Below the pieces are notes generated by a model. That model was not told the DNA's origin and did no database searches. It was given only the letters and a program-made list of their open reading frames with translations. A DNA stretch of 64,000 bases, from the NCBI GenBank assembly GCA_009760855.2, contig WPIO01000042.1, forward strand, positions 2,405,001 through 2,469,000, in the 5' to 3' direction. The first letter of the stretch is position 1; the number at the start of each line of letters is the position of its first letter. This DNA is from Cristatella mucedo. Lineage: Eukaryota; Bryozoa; Phylactolaemata; Cristatellidae. This document shows, in pieces, positions 1 to 10,690 of this stretch. A program made the position numbers and the translations under genes.

Positions 1-79
1 ACAGGTGTAGTCTGCTATTACCATACTCGTCGTCTCGCTGAGCCCCACTTAAAATAATCGCATTGCCTGCCTTTTGCAG

Positions 80-160
80 AAGAAGTTCATGAAAGGTCTG
101 CGAATATATGGAAAGAACTTCTTCAAAATTCGAAAGGAGCTGCTGCCACATAAGGAGACG
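80..160 (+). CDS. RERE: Atrophin exon: SANT domain, first part
   Basis: Acceptor ttttgcag and donor gtatgt flank 27 codons. The product [15 protein letters not shown] followed by [12 protein letters not shown] matches the second helix and third-helix start of the RERE SANT domain almost residue for residue. The exon is phase 0 at its 3' end. It is the first exon of the gene inside the window. Confidence 0.9.
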
Positions 161-182
161 GTATGTGTCTGCCTGCAGGCCT

Positions 183-213
<31 letters not shown>

Positions 214-2081
214 CTCGAGAGCTCCTTATAGGCAGCCCTAGTAGCTGCAGCCGGGCGGCCTTCGCCAGCTCAACCTAGGATCTCCAGCCCTCCTCCTATC
301 CTTTGCTCTCATTCAACCATCCTCCTCGTCTACCTCGTCTCCTAGCAGCAGTCACCTATCGTCGGGCGCGTGCATCAGCCTGCAACCGCCGCAGGGCGCA
401 CACACCCAGAAACGTTCACGGGACGTTGTGATTTCAGTGCAATCTCGTTGAATACTACTACTACTGGAAGAAGCTGCCCGTGGCGTTCGGCAGCAGGCCG
501 AACGCTCGACGCCGCGCGGGCTTCTTGAGGAGGCAGAGCGTGCGGCCTGCCACCAGTGAAGGTGAGCATCCGATTCCCCCCCCCCACTTCCCGGAAAACG
601 AAACGAGAGCTATCGGACGTGGCTAATGAGCTGGAAGGACTCATTGGACTGGCTGTAGCTCCGAGACATCCAGCACTGGCAGCATAAGCCCTTCCGTCTT
701 TTCTTCCGCTTCTGCAAGTGAGCAGCTGCAGAGCAGAGAGCCTCCTCCCCCCCACCAACTTATGGCAGGCTACTGCTGGCAGTGCTTGCGCGCGTCCTGC
801 TATCGACGCAGATTCACCCGCATTTATGCCGAACGGGCAGCATCGCAAGCTGGCTGCTGCTCTGCGGGCGTTTCTCCTTATGTGCACATTTGCTCTCTGG
901 GCCATGCAGCATGCCATGTCCGCAATCTTAGCCGCTCGGTGCACACGCTGCCGTTGCAACGACAGCGAATAGTGGCGCCTTCCAATGCGCTAGCCATGTG
1001 CTAGGATGCACTGCCACTGGGCAATCAGTCGCAGGTCATGCAGCAGACGTCGTAATGGGATAAGCGTATTCATCGCAGCAGCACGCTGCATTGCTGGCCA
1101 GGGTCCGACCTAGCTCGAGAGCGGGGCAGTGAACACGTGGATGCGCTGGCGACAGCCTGCTTGTCCTATCCACGTGAGTTGCTGTACCGAACAGTTGGTG
1201 ACTTAGCAGCCGATCTCAGTGCAGCACCTGGCGTGTGCACAGATGATGGGTGGCTCAGTCATTGCCTCTTGTTTCATCATTCTTAGAATGCAAGGGCTTG
1301 CTTTTGATTCTCCTGGCTAAGACAGATGCTCTTTGGCCAATTCTGACCGACCTCTGTTTTATTACCACTTCTTTGCTGAGGTAGTTTGCATGTGCTGTTT
1401 AAAGAGTCACTTCCCACTAGCCCCCTCCCACATTGAGTCTCTTACTCAAGCCTGATCCATTCCGATATTGCTAGCTCTTGCGTACTAGTGGGTTGAGCAG
1501 GAGGTTACCTGTGCTCACGAGCTGTTTCCACTGATGGGATGCAACGAATTACTGCAACCCGCTCTAATTAAGCAAAAATCACCCAGAAATCGGCTGCGGG
1601 GAAGCTCAAATTGTGAGTGAATATTGTTGTACACGGTCGTTATAACGAACCCACCAAATGTAGTAACCATTGTACTCGAACGTTCTCATGCAAATGGGCT
1701 ACAAAGACCACGGCCACTACTGCACGGGAAATCGGCCACACAAAGCTTCAACTTGGACTCCCAATTACACTGCCGTTCAAGCGCTTTCCCGTACACCTTT
1801 GTGCCATTGAGCACGGCTTTCACATGCAATCCACTGCAGCAGTACTGGCTTGTTGTGTTGGCCGGGGTCGATAACGTTAGTCCCTTCAAGTGCGCTAGTC
1901 AACTTTTGGTTTGTAGAAGGCAGCAGCTCTGTCAGCGACGAGTCGGAATTTGACGGCAATGGTGAAATAAGTTGCTTCAAGTGCGAAGTGATGAGTGAGT
2001 GTCCCTCTCTTCTACGGTCGGTGCGGCACCCTCCTCCCCCCAATCCCCCCCTGCTTGCCGGCAAGCAAGCTCTATACAGTT

Positions 2082-2119
<38 letters not shown>

Positions 2120-5100
2120 ATCTATCTATATCTCTCTCTCCCCTTGCTCCCTGCGATGCCTGTCGCAGGCCTCCAGCCTCCTTTCAAGCAAGGCCATGCA
2201 CCGCTCCCCGGAAGTCGTGCTCGACCGTGGACGAACACTGTTTGACTTCCTGTGCTCAGTTCCACCGTCGAAGGTGTGGCACCAGGTGGACGACAGAGGC
2301 TACCTGTGCGAGGAGTGCTCGGAGCGCTACAAGAAGTACGGCGGCCGCGACGAGGGCAGCGACTGCGACGGCACCGTCGGAGGCCTGCCCGATTACGTGT
2401 TCAGACCGGTGCAGCCCAGCGGCGTGCTGCCTCCGCCTCTGCAGTCGATCGAGCACAAGGTCATCGTGGCGCCCACGTCGACGTCGTCGCGCACCAAGGA
2501 CAGCATCAGCACCGCGGCGGCGGCAGCGGCGCCCGACGAGAGCGCACCGCCCACTCCGGATCGCGAGCTGTCCGGCGACAGCGCTCCGAACTCGGCTGCC
2601 TCGTCGTCGTCGGCTTCGTCGTTTGCCTCCAAGGTGCGCGCCTCGATCTCCTCATCCTCATCCTCCTCCGATGCCACCACTGCCGGCTCATCCTTCGCTG
2701 CTGCTCACGTCCTGCATCTGTCCAGCTTGCAGGCAGCAGCGGGCTGCACGAGCGTGCCAATTGCCAATCAGGCCCTGATTGGCACGCTCTAATCTAACTC
2801 TTTAATCCCTGATCTAATCTAACTCTTTAATCCGCCGTTCGTTCTTTCGTTCGTTTGCGCCAGTCGCCACCACCGCTTAAGAAGCGCCGGACGTCGGCTG
2901 CCGGATGTCCGGTCAGCGAAGCCCCACTCGTCGGGCGCACGTCGCCGTCCGCCGGCAGCAAGGCCTCGGCGGGGCCGCCATTGGCCTCCACAGGCCCGCC
3001 GTTCGTGCCGTCGTTAGGGATGTCTGCGCCGTGCTTGTTGCCTGCAGCAGCAGCTGCTGCCGTCGTCGGCGGTGGCGGCTCGACAGCGCTGCCGACGCCC
3101 GGCAGCAAGGCGGCGGCGGGTCGAAGTGAGAGTGGCGACGCAGTGCCCGTACCTGGTGGAGGACCCGCTCGAGGTTTCATGCCGGTGCGTACCGCATCGG
3201 AGGATTCTGCCACGCCCCTGCTTCGGCATTAGCCCAGTGTGGTGGGGCGATCCTCACCAGCAGGGGAAAAAACTCTCGCGCTGCGCTTGCATTCCGGTGT
3301 GTCTGCAGCTGCTGCTGCTGCTGCTGCATGGCCGCGGCCGGTGGCAAGCCACCTGTGGCTCGTGGTCACAAGCTTCGCTTTTCGGGTGTGTGTGTGCAGG
3401 GCAGCATCATCAGCAGTGTGCTGCCGCCCCTGATTCCTGCGACTGCTGCCGGCGAGCCGGCGACTAGCGACGAAGCTGACGGCGACAGCGATGACGGCCG
3501 CGACGTGCGACTCGCGAGTCTGATCAAGATCGAGCCAGGGTTACGTGGCGGAGGCAGCGTCTCGCCACCGCCTGCCGTCATCGAGCACCAGTGCCACGTG
3601 TCTACGAATGCAGTGTGAGTGACCGCCGGCGCCGCGCGTGGAAGCTCGTGCTCTCCTCCGGCACCGAGTTGAGGTTTAGCTACGCACGGTGACGATGGCT
3701 GCGCGGCAAGCTTTATAGCCGGACGCGAGCCGCGGTTATTTGGCAAGCTTAATGCTCAGACGAGCTGCCGTGGAGTGGTGCGCCTTTGTTTAGCAGGCAG
3801 CAGAGTCAGTTTGCAGCCGGCCCCTCCTGCTGCTGTAACTGCTCGGTCGGACATTGTTTCCGCCGGACCAGCCGTAGCCAACAAAGGGCTTACTTTGGCT
3901 GTTTGAAAGGCAGGCTGTTTGGAATGATAGCCTGGCTTTGTCAACAAAAACTGAATTGACTGTATCAACAGATTGCACCGAGAAATGATCGCTCATGAGC
4001 CGGCTAATGGAGTGTGTGCATGGGAAGCAACCGGTGGTGGTGGTGGACCCTTGCAAAAGCAACCGTTCATTGTGAACTGTCTGCGAACCGCTTGCTTGCC
4101 CCGTGCTGCTGCTGCTGCCACTTCGGACCGATGGAGATGCAGCAGCTCACGTCCACTGCTCTACTGACGGGGTGGGGGGCTTGCGCTCGAGACGTCTGAC
4201 ACGTGTCATCGCTAGCTAAGCAACCCGCACTACTCAATAATAAAATGCTTACGTTAGGCACCTTAGGAGCTGTAACTTTGTATGGCTCAAATATCGGATA
4301 AAATGCAGGTCTGGTTGTCTTCTGTGACTCGGCATAAGTAAGATGTTGGCCACAAAAGTCTTCCATTTGGTAAGTCAACCACTCACCGGTGCGCCCCTGA
4401 TTGCCGGACGCTCAGAGAATATCCTGCCAATAGATTGCAGTCCTGTGCCGTTGTGGCAGCTGCATTGTGAAGTGCTGCAGCTGCCTCCTCATCTGCTCAC
4501 TGCTGCGGCTGAGGCTGCGATGTGCCATCAGTGAGCATTTCCTGCCGGATAGGCGTGAATGTGATTCCCGTGTGAGCGTTGCATGCATCGTCACCCTTGG
4601 CTGATGCTAGACAGCTGTGAGTGGCTTGCAGGGCTGGGCAGCCGAGCTCGCTGCCGCGGCAGTCAGGAGCGGTCAGCTGGCGGTCCGCCCGATTAGTTGC
4701 GGCCCACCCAGTTCTGATCTTGGCCTAATTTCGAAGGATGGCAGACGTATGAGAGCAAATTTTTGCAAGCTCGCTAACTCGGAGACTTGCCGACGAATCT
4801 TGAAAAGCATAAAAATAGCATTGAATGCCACGTGGTTGCATTTGCAGTGCAGTCCTGTGCACCACCACCCCACCATATGCGCAGACCGCCTCGGCTGGCA
4901 TTCTCCGTGTTGCGTGCTGCCGCCGCCGCGGAGGCAGATGCATTCAAGTGCACTGCCTCTCGTGTCTTCCCACAGATTTTACCGCGTGCTCGGCCGCCGG
5001 AGCAACTCCTGCGCCAGGAGCGACATCGTCTTCAAGCCTCCGCCAGATCACAGCCTCGCCAAGGCTCGCGAGCAGCGGGCCCGTGCCACCGAGGTCAGGG

Positions 5101-5194
5101 TCAAGGAGGAGCGGCGGGAGGAGCGAGCGTCAGAGCGGGTAGGAGGCAGGCTTGGCCGTCGAGTTGTGCAAGCGCTTGTCCTGCTGCCAGCCCC

Positions 5195-5238
<44 letters not shown>

Positions 5239-8200
5239 ACGTGGCTAACGGGCTTTCAGGCCTAATAATTTTGGTTGAGCCACTTTGTTCTCGTACGTTC
5301 GGCAAAACGTCGGTTCTGTTTGGCGCAACAATACTATAGCGTAATAGAAAGCACGTGTCGAGCGTGCTTATCGCCCACCGCATGTGCAGGTTCAGCGTGA
5401 CTAGTTCCATCCTATCAGTCTGCACTTTGACCGTTTCTTCTTGGTCCACTCGTCGTCTGTGAGTCTGGGGTCGGTGGCACAGACAATGCGATCCCGGATC
5501 GCATTCATCAGCTGTCTGCGTGTCTGTCTTGCCTTCATCCTAAGAGCAAACACAACATAACAAGTCACGTGCAGTAACGGTAGCTTAAGGACTTAGAATC
5601 CAATTGACAACTTCCAAAATGACGAGTGTCTCATTCCCAAAAAAATAGAGCAGAGCAAAACAAGCAGAATTCTAACAGTTCTGTTTCAAAACTACTTGAG
5701 TAATTAGCACATGTATCAGGTCAGTCAACAAGATTTGAAGTTCTTGAAGTGAAATGTGCCGACACTTCGGCCCGCACTCGGTGGTGTAGAAACTTATATT
5801 GGATGGTAGCTGAGCAAACAATGCATTTTCAGCCATTCCCCAAGGTCTTGGCGTGGGAGTAAGGCTGCTTACTCTTCCAAGACCCAAGTTGTAGGCTGCT
5901 CTACTCCAGCAGCAGACAATACTTCATTCCTCATTGCTAACTCGCTTCCACAATTCTTACGCAACGACAACTACCCTCTCCTACTGCCGACTATGGCACA
6001 TCCTTTTCAGCGGTCCTGAGCTGCTACTTCTATGCTGCTCTCTACCTCAACTGCTCTCCTGACTCTGCTGTGCTTCCCACTTTCTCTTTGTTGCGTGAGA
6101 CGAAATCTGTTGGCTACCGAATGCGTACCGAAAGCCGCTTAGGCTGTGAGTGCGCTATACAAAACTCTCCTGCGTAACACCCACATGGTCTTTATGACTT
6201 TGTGGAGTTACTGACAGAGATACACACCTATCAGACCTACTCCTACACCTGGTTAGGCTTCGTAGCACCTGCTGTTCTGACTCAAATCATTTAGCTAGAC
6301 CTCATACAAAGCTCAAATCATTCAGATATCACACCCTTAGCATGCTTCCAAAGGCAGGAACTCACTACCAAATGACGTCATGACATCACCTGACTTGACA
6401 TTTAAAAAGAAGCTGCAAATGCAAATGACTTTGTGGAGTTACAGACGGAGGAGATACATTACATTACATAACTAGCTTCCACAATTCTTACGCAACGACA
6501 ACTACTCCCCTGCTGCCGACTATGGCTCATCCTTTCCAGCGGTCCTGAGCTGCTACTTCTATGCTACTCACATCTTCAACTGCTCTCCTGACTCTGCTAT
6601 ACTTCCCACTTTCTCTTTGTTGCGCGAGGTGAGGTCTGTTGGCTATGCTGCCGTTGAGAACACTGAATGGTTCTGTTCATTCTGCCGACTGCTCACAGTC
6701 ATCAGGTGGTGGTGCTTTGTCATCGAGGGGCATCTTTCTCACCTGTCTCACCAGCCAGGCATCCAGCCAGCTTGGCGAGTTGCGCGAAATCGACGGGCAC
6801 ACCTGTATTCGATTAGCCGATAGCGCTCTTATGCCACCCCTGATGGGATTTACTTTCGGTCCACTTGAGGCACTATCTTAGTTTCGATTGCCATGTTACC
6901 CCTGTTGCCATCCGAGCTCTTGAGGCTGCTATTGAAGACCGCTGTCCGTTCGCGTGCACCCTGTTGCGTATTCCTGCAAGCGCATGCAGCCATGACCAGT
7001 GTGTTTGCGCAATGTTGTTTTTTGCGTTTCTTGCTCAGCCTCGAGACTGTGTGTAGTGATTCCGCGGCTTCCGTTCTTAGTTCTTAAGAGCCACGCTTGT
7101 GCTGAGCGCCTGAGTGCTACCGGCTATCATTGTTTGCTGATCAGCACTGATCGAAGTGGCAAGGGTGCCACCATCTCTCGTAGCCGGCTCGCAGCACGAT
7201 TGAGCGATGTCTTGGTGCCTCCCCCCCCCCAGCGACACAGCGCTATCTATCAGCCGCCAGACTGCTCGAAGACTCGACCGACGTCGGAGTCTTCGAGCCG
7301 TCGCTGTCTGCCATCGTGCAGCTAGTCAGCATGAGAAACTCGCTTGCATGCAGGCTGTGCCGTTCGTCCTCTCTTACCAGAGGCCAGCAACGTAATTTCA
7401 AGTCCCCCGTGAGATTACCGAGCACCGTCCACGGCTTCATTGCCACTGTACCTTGCTGCCTCTTCCTCTGCCGCTGCCTCTCCCTGACGCTGGGTCACCG
7501 GTCGCCGCTGCCGTGATACGCTCGTTGCAGGCGCGGGAGCATGGCCTTCCCGACGGCCTTGCAGCGGCCTCGTCGTCATCATCGGTGGCAGCAGTGGCCT
7601 CATCGTCACGATCGTACCGCCCCTCGTCCGCGGCCGCCAGCGGCCACTGCTCGACGTCGGCTGCAGCGGCAGCCGAACGTTCGATGGCCGGCACTCCACG
7701 GCTCTACGCTATGGATCCAGCTATGGCGCCCTACTACCCGCTTGGCAGTGGTGGTGGTGGTGGTGGCGCCTCGTCCATGACGTCCTCTCTGACACCAGCG
7801 CTCATGCACCTGGGGCACCTGGCGCGCCCACACGGCTCTGGGCTGGGTGAGCCGCGCTGCCGCATTCGATTTGCTCACACTTTCGCTCGCCGACGCGACT
7901 GCCGGACGCCGGTGCGAGCCCGGATTGCGCTTACGTCGCAGGCGCCGCCGACGATTACACGCGCCATCTGGCCGCCATCCAGTCGATCGAGGCCATGATG
8001 CAGCACCAGCAGCAGCAGCAGCGCCTGTTCGGCAGTGGCATGTACCAGCTGCCGCACGAAATGCGGCCGTCGAGCGTCGCTCCGATGGCCGGAGGCGGCG
8101 GAGGGCTGCCTCCGGACTTCAGGGAGCGCGTGGAGGCGGCGTGGAAGTCGCAGCAGGAGCCTATCACCCGTGAGCAGTATGAGATGCACATTCGTGACAA

Positions 8201-9632
8201 GCAGAATGCTGCCACGATGGCAGCTGCTGGTACGTGTAGCGGCGCCTTGTCGCGTCAGCTAGTCTGTGCTAGCCTGGTCAGCTAGTCAGCTCTGTTGCCC
8301 ACTCGAGAGGGTTGCATTTTCCCTTGAAGGCATGAATCCGTTCGACCCACTGCTTCGGGAGCAGCTGCAGCAGCAGTTGCATCAATTCCGGCTGGCTACC
8401 GCTGCTGGTGCGCTGCCACCGGGCATGTCACCCCATGCACCTCTGACGGCCCTATCCAATTACTATCAGTCGCACATGGCTGCTGCTGCAGCGGCGGCAG
8501 CTGCAGCAGCATCTAGCGGCGATCCGACAAGAGGAGACAGGCTGTCCAGACTAGGTAGGTTCTTTGATGTTCAAATTTATTTTGCATACTGTCTTCTGCC
8601 TCTCTATCATTGTCTTTTCTCATCTCTCATCTCATCTGTGTGTGCGTGTGTGCGTGTGTGTGTATGTGTGTGCGTGCGTGCGTGCGTGCGTGCGTGTGTG
8701 TGGTGCGTGTGCACGTGCCTCTCTCACTTCCTCTCCTCCCGCTCCCGTCTCTCTCTTACCCTCTCTGCTCCTCTCCATACCTTTCTCTCCCCCTCTTCCC
8801 CCTACTGCTAGTCTGTCCGCCCGCCTATCTGTGTCTGTCGGTTTGTCAGGCTCTCTTTCTGTCTGAGTTCTGCTGTTACGTCGACGTGACTCACCGTCGT
8901 GTCGTCCGTTTAAGGCTATCCGTCGCAGACGATGCCCGTGCCACCGTCCAGCGACTCGCCGCTCGGCGGCATCAGCGACCGCCTGCCATTCCCGCCGCCG
9001 CCGGCTCACCTGTCGCACACTCACACGCACACACACTTGCACGTGCACCAGCCGCCAAGCGAGCTGGCCGCCGCCGCTGCCCCGTTCCTGCCGCCGCACC
9101 TGCTATCCGGCGGTGGCGGCGGGAATCCGGGCGGCGGTGGGCCTCTGGGTCCGGGCGGAATTGACCCGCTGGCTGCTGCTTTGATGGGAATGGGCGCTGG
9201 CACTGCCGGGCAGCCCATGGGTGCTGCAGCCGGTGGTGGTGGTGGTAGCCTCGGCCTGCCTTCGCACTACATGATGCCGTCCGCTGCAGCCGCGGCTGCG
9301 GCGTACCAGCAAACGGCCGCCACCGCCGCTCTGTTCGGCCTGCCGGCCCCTTCTCACGCGACGATGGGCGGAGGCGGCAGAGACTACCCGTTTGACTACT
9401 ACTTCGGACGGCAGTTCGAGCCCCAGCAGATGCAGGTCGGTGAATCCGTCCTTCGGCGGAGGCAGCGCTCGGTGCGGTCGGTTGCGCGCCCGAAGGCGAA
9501 CAGCGTCCGAACGGTTGCTGCCGCTGCTCGTCGTTGTAGCTGCCGCCCCACATTCAGCAGGAGCTGCAGCGGCAGATGTTTGACAGAGATCGACAGCTGG
9601 CGGCTGCGATGGCCGAGGCCTCGAGGCACTGA
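80..9632 (+). CDS. RERE: Atrophin/RERE (Grunge)-family corepressor, 3' part, 12 exons
   Basis: This is the C-terminal part (about 925 codons) of an atrophin-family nuclear corepressor. In known members the SANT domain and GATA finger sit on chromatin and recruit HDAC1/2 and G9a. My join is 80-160, 438-561, 1917-1994, 2260-2633, 2864-3184, 3400-3614, 4976-5138, 7531-7846, 7942-8229, 8330-8554, 8915-9435 and 9561-9632. All junctions are GT-AG and intron phases agree throughout (2778 nt, a multiple of 3). Order of domains: SANT ([15 protein letters not shown], then [10 protein letters not shown]), acidic linker, GATA-type finger split over two exons, low-complexity Ser/Ala/Gly region, basic KKRR, a sumoylation-like IKIEP, the atrophin signature [16 protein letters not shown] with a charged [11 protein letters not shown] run, a Gln/Ala-rich part, a His-rich [12 protein letters not shown] and a C-terminal helix. 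The Arg-Glu repeat of vertebrate RERE is very short. The N-terminal BAH and ELM2 exons lie 5' of the window. The symbol is a family-level call; Drosophila calls it Gug/Atro. Confidence 0.9.
183..216. repeat. (TA)n microsatellite in atrophin intron
   Basis: Nearly pure alternating TA with one interruption, in the intron between the two SANT exons. Confidence 0.9.
438..561 (+). CDS. RERE: Atrophin exon: SANT domain end and basic tail
   Basis: Acceptor atttcag, donor gtgagc, 124 nt, ending in phase 1. It begins [14 protein letters not shown], the third SANT helix, followed by an Arg-rich [12 protein letters not shown] segment equivalent to the HRRHRR stretch of vertebrate RERE. Confidence 0.88.
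1917..1994 (+). CDS. RERE: Atrophin exon: acidic linker and first half of GATA finger
   Basis: Acceptor ggtttgtag, donor gtgagt, 78 nt, phase 1 on both sides. It encodes an acidic [12 protein letters not shown] stretch and CFKC, the first zinc-binding pair of the GATA-type finger. The preceding intron (562-1916) shows no other coding signal. Confidence 0.85.
2081..2141. repeat. (CT)n microsatellite in atrophin intron
   Basis: CT dinucleotide tract with TATC interruptions, in the short intron that separates the halves of the GATA finger. Confidence 0.9.
2260..2633 (+). CDS. RERE: Atrophin exon: second half of GATA finger, Ser/Ala-rich region
   Basis: Acceptor tgtgctcag. It begins [17 protein letters not shown] and SERYKKYGG, completing a C-x2-C-x19-C-x2-C finger that aligns with the RERE GATA finger (tryptophan and KKYG tail included). 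Downstream is Ser/Ala/Pro-rich low complexity with [11 protein letters not shown]. The donor AAG|gtgcgc at 2634 is inferred because it keeps phase 0 with the next exon; the frame itself stays open to 2792. Confidence 0.8.
2750..2789. repeat. Overlapping palindromes just 3' of an atrophin donor site
   Basis: Arms GAGCGTGCCAAT (2750-2761) and ATTGGCACGCTC (2778-2789) are perfect complements. Inside them TGCCAATCAGG (2762-2772) pairs perfectly with 2774-2784, so two alternative hairpins compete. A 25-bp imperfect direct duplication (TCTAATCTAACTCTTTAATC unit) follows at 2791-2832. Confidence 0.85.
2864..3184 (+). CDS. RERE: Atrophin exon: basic and Ala/Gly/Pro-rich segment
   Basis: Acceptor gcgccag, 107 codons, phase 0 at both ends. 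[10 protein letters not shown] is a likely nuclear-localisation motif, followed by Ala/Gly/Pro/Ser low complexity. Donor gtgcgt at 3185 was chosen over gtgaga at 3126 because only the former matches the phase of the next exon. Confidence 0.7.
3400..3614 (+). CDS. RERE: Atrophin exon: acidic region and IKIEP motif
   Basis: Acceptor tgtgtgcag, donor gtgagt, 215 nt, ends in phase 2. It contains [13 protein letters not shown] and SLIKIEPG followed by SPPP. RERE has an equivalent VQIKEE then SPPPPP block just before the atrophin signature; the IKIEP looks like a psi-K-x-E sumoylation site. Confidence 0.78.
4976..5138 (+). CDS. RERE: Atrophin exon: atrophin signature and charged coil
   Basis: Acceptor ttcccacag, donor gtagga. 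It encodes [16 protein letters not shown] and then [19 protein letters not shown]. This matches the vertebrate atrophin block that begins RFYKHLDRGYNSCARTD and runs into the Lys/Arg/Glu coil, and is the single most diagnostic exon. Only about one turn of RE-type repeat follows. Confidence 0.9.
5199..5238. repeat. (CT)n microsatellite
   Basis: Pure CT tract of about 40 bases 60 bases downstream of the signature exon's donor. Confidence 0.9.
5870..6665 (+). mobile_element. LINE family 2 and family 1 fragments in atrophin intron
   Basis: Two 3' fragments of LINE family 2 (about 5880-6230 and 6466-6660; shared core reads TTCCACAATTCTTACGCAAC) flank a fragment of LINE family 1 (about 6235-6420, product similar to VLTQII then SDITPL). 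The family-2 tail with ACATTACATTACAT ends near 6470. All are on the gene's strand and badly decayed, within the 2.4-kb intron 5139-7530. Confidence 0.7.
7531..7846 (+). CDS. RERE: Atrophin exon: Ser-rich, [11 protein letters not shown] region
   Basis: Acceptor cgttgcag, donor gtgagc, 316 nt, phase 0 in and phase 1 out. It is Ser/Ala-rich, then reads [14 protein letters not shown], a Gly run from a GGT repeat, and [18 protein letters not shown]. Position and the HPFYMPL-like motif match the region after the charged coil in vertebrate RERE. Confidence 0.78.
7942..8229 (+). CDS. RERE: Atrophin exon: polyglutamine-containing segment
   Basis: Acceptor acgtcgcag, donor gtacgt, 288 nt, phase 1 on both sides. 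It reads [19 protein letters not shown], five glutamines from CAG codons, then a Gly stretch and [19 protein letters not shown] with a [11 protein letters not shown] helix. The short CAG run is notable because polyQ expansion is the disease mechanism in human atrophin-1. Confidence 0.78.
8330..8554 (+). CDS. RERE: Atrophin exon: Gln/Ala-rich segment
   Basis: The acceptor is cccttgaag and the donor gtaggt; 225 nt, phase 1 both sides. It reads [19 protein letters not shown], then an alanine run of 11 and DRLSRLG, comparable to the LNPLERERLAL/PDRLAAER area of RERE. Confidence 0.75.
8637..8703. repeat. (TG)n/(TGCG)n microsatellite
   Basis: TG and TGCG repeats in the intron before the His-rich exon, followed by pyrimidine-rich CTCT sequence to about 8870. 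Confidence 0.9.
8915..9435 (+). CDS. RERE: Atrophin exon: His-rich [12 protein letters not shown] region
   Basis: Acceptor gtttaag, 521 nt. It contains [20 protein letters not shown] followed by HLHVHQ, the counterpart of the vertebrate HSHIHSHLHLHQQ block, then [14 protein letters not shown] and [17 protein letters not shown]. The donor gtcggt at 9436 is weak but preserves phase 0 into the last exon. Confidence 0.78.
9561..9632 (+). CDS. RERE: Atrophin terminal exon
   Basis: Acceptor cattcagcag, 23 codons and TGA at 9630-9632. The product [20 protein letters not shown] is a short amphipathic helix like the C-terminal AELQRLAMEQQ helix of RERE. Confidence 0.75.
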   Translation, partial: ELQRQMFDRDRQLAAAMAEASRH

Positions 9633-9767
9633 TCGCCGTCTGCTGACATCCGGGCCACACCGTCTGCTCGTGTGGTGCCCCCGCGGCGGCGGGGCGGCAG
9701 CAGCAGCACACGGGCAGCTACTGCTCAGATCTCATCATTCCTTGCCCTTTTGAAGTAGCCTGCAGAA

Positions 9768-9773
9768 AATAAA
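9768..9773 (+). terminator. Poly(A) signal of the atrophin gene
   Basis: AATAAA lies 136 bases after the stop codon, giving a short 3' UTR. It is followed by T/G-containing sequence within 40 bases. Confidence 0.7.
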
Positions 9774-9779
9774 GTGGCA

Positions 9780-10520
9780 GCTGCGCTCGCCGCCTCAATC
9801 ACTTTCACTCCTAGCAGGCAGGCACGCGGTTGCTGTCATGATGCTGCTTCCCACATCCTGCGAAGGGTCGATGCTTGGCCAGCACTTTGGGAGGCTTGTT
9901 GTGCCGTGTGCGCTTTCGGATGAGGTCAAGCGCGAGTCAGTGCCTGGAGCCCAATTCGGCTGGTATGCTGGGCAGGTGTGTGCTGAGTGCTGTACCAAAT
10001 AGCTGAGCATCAGCAACGATCTCACGATTACTTAGTGTATGTACGGTGGTTTCTGGCACTATACTTACTAGCCTGAATCTACCCTGTCGCTTCACTGGCG
10101 ACAGACAATGATGAAAGCTTTTTTATGGGGTAGGACTGTAGCTTTTGAGCGCAGTGGCTAAATGCAGTTTGCCTTATGCAGCAGTATGCTTAGCTGTCAT
10201 GCCTACGTTGGAGCCGGAGGCGTCTCGTCCTCCGTGGATGCACTAGGGCATGTCCGATAATTGCATGACGTTACGAATGCAATAAACTGAAGGCTTACGA
10301 ATCGCCGATTGTTACTCGGGTAACCACTCGGGCGCTCAGTTGCCTAATGCATTGAGTATCAGATGCGAGGTTCAGGTAGCTACTGTGCTTCCGAGCTGCT
10401 TGCCTAAAGATGGCATCGAAAAACAAGAAAATTGATTGCCTCTTGACACTCAGCGACAAGGAAATCCTTTCGGTGTGGCCGAAGTATCGAGGTAGGATCT
10501 TCCAGAAGTTCTACAGGGGT
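9780..10520. other. Intergenic DNA without recognisable feature
   Basis: No open frame of note, no splice-supported exon and no clear repeat was found downstream of the atrophin poly(A) signal up to the first SINE. Confidence 0.5.
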
Positions 10521-10524
10521 TTAG

Positions 10525-10690
10525 CTCCAGCGGATCGCAGGTGGTGGGTGTAGGAGTTGAATGTGGGTGTGCATGCTCTTCACTACTATGTAGTGGGTTC
10601 GAATACTGTAATAGGTGATTCTTTGTTGCCAACTGCAAGCAGCCAGTGTCAGCCTCTCTTAGGCTGTCCTGACGCTGTACAAATCAGCTA
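10525..10690 (+). mobile_element. SINE family 2 copy
   Basis: A tRNA-like internal promoter B box (GTGGGTTCGAATACTG) is followed by the family core GGTGATTCTTTGTTGCCAAC and TGCAAGCAG. The same core recurs at 28960, 43150, 45480, 48075 and 59440, which defines the family. Confidence 0.65.

Noticed and set aside
1995-2259. Extension of the GATA-finger exon upstream in the same frame
   Set aside because: The frame crosses the (CT)n tract and the donor at 1995; splice phases and homology fix the exon start at 2260.
3126-3131. GTGAGA as donor of the fifth atrophin exon
   Set aside because: It would leave phase 1 while the next exon needs phase 0; GTGCGT at 3185 fits.
8566-8900. Open frames in the (TG)n/(CT)n region between atrophin exons
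   Set aside because: Low-complexity translation of microsatellite within an intron; no homology.
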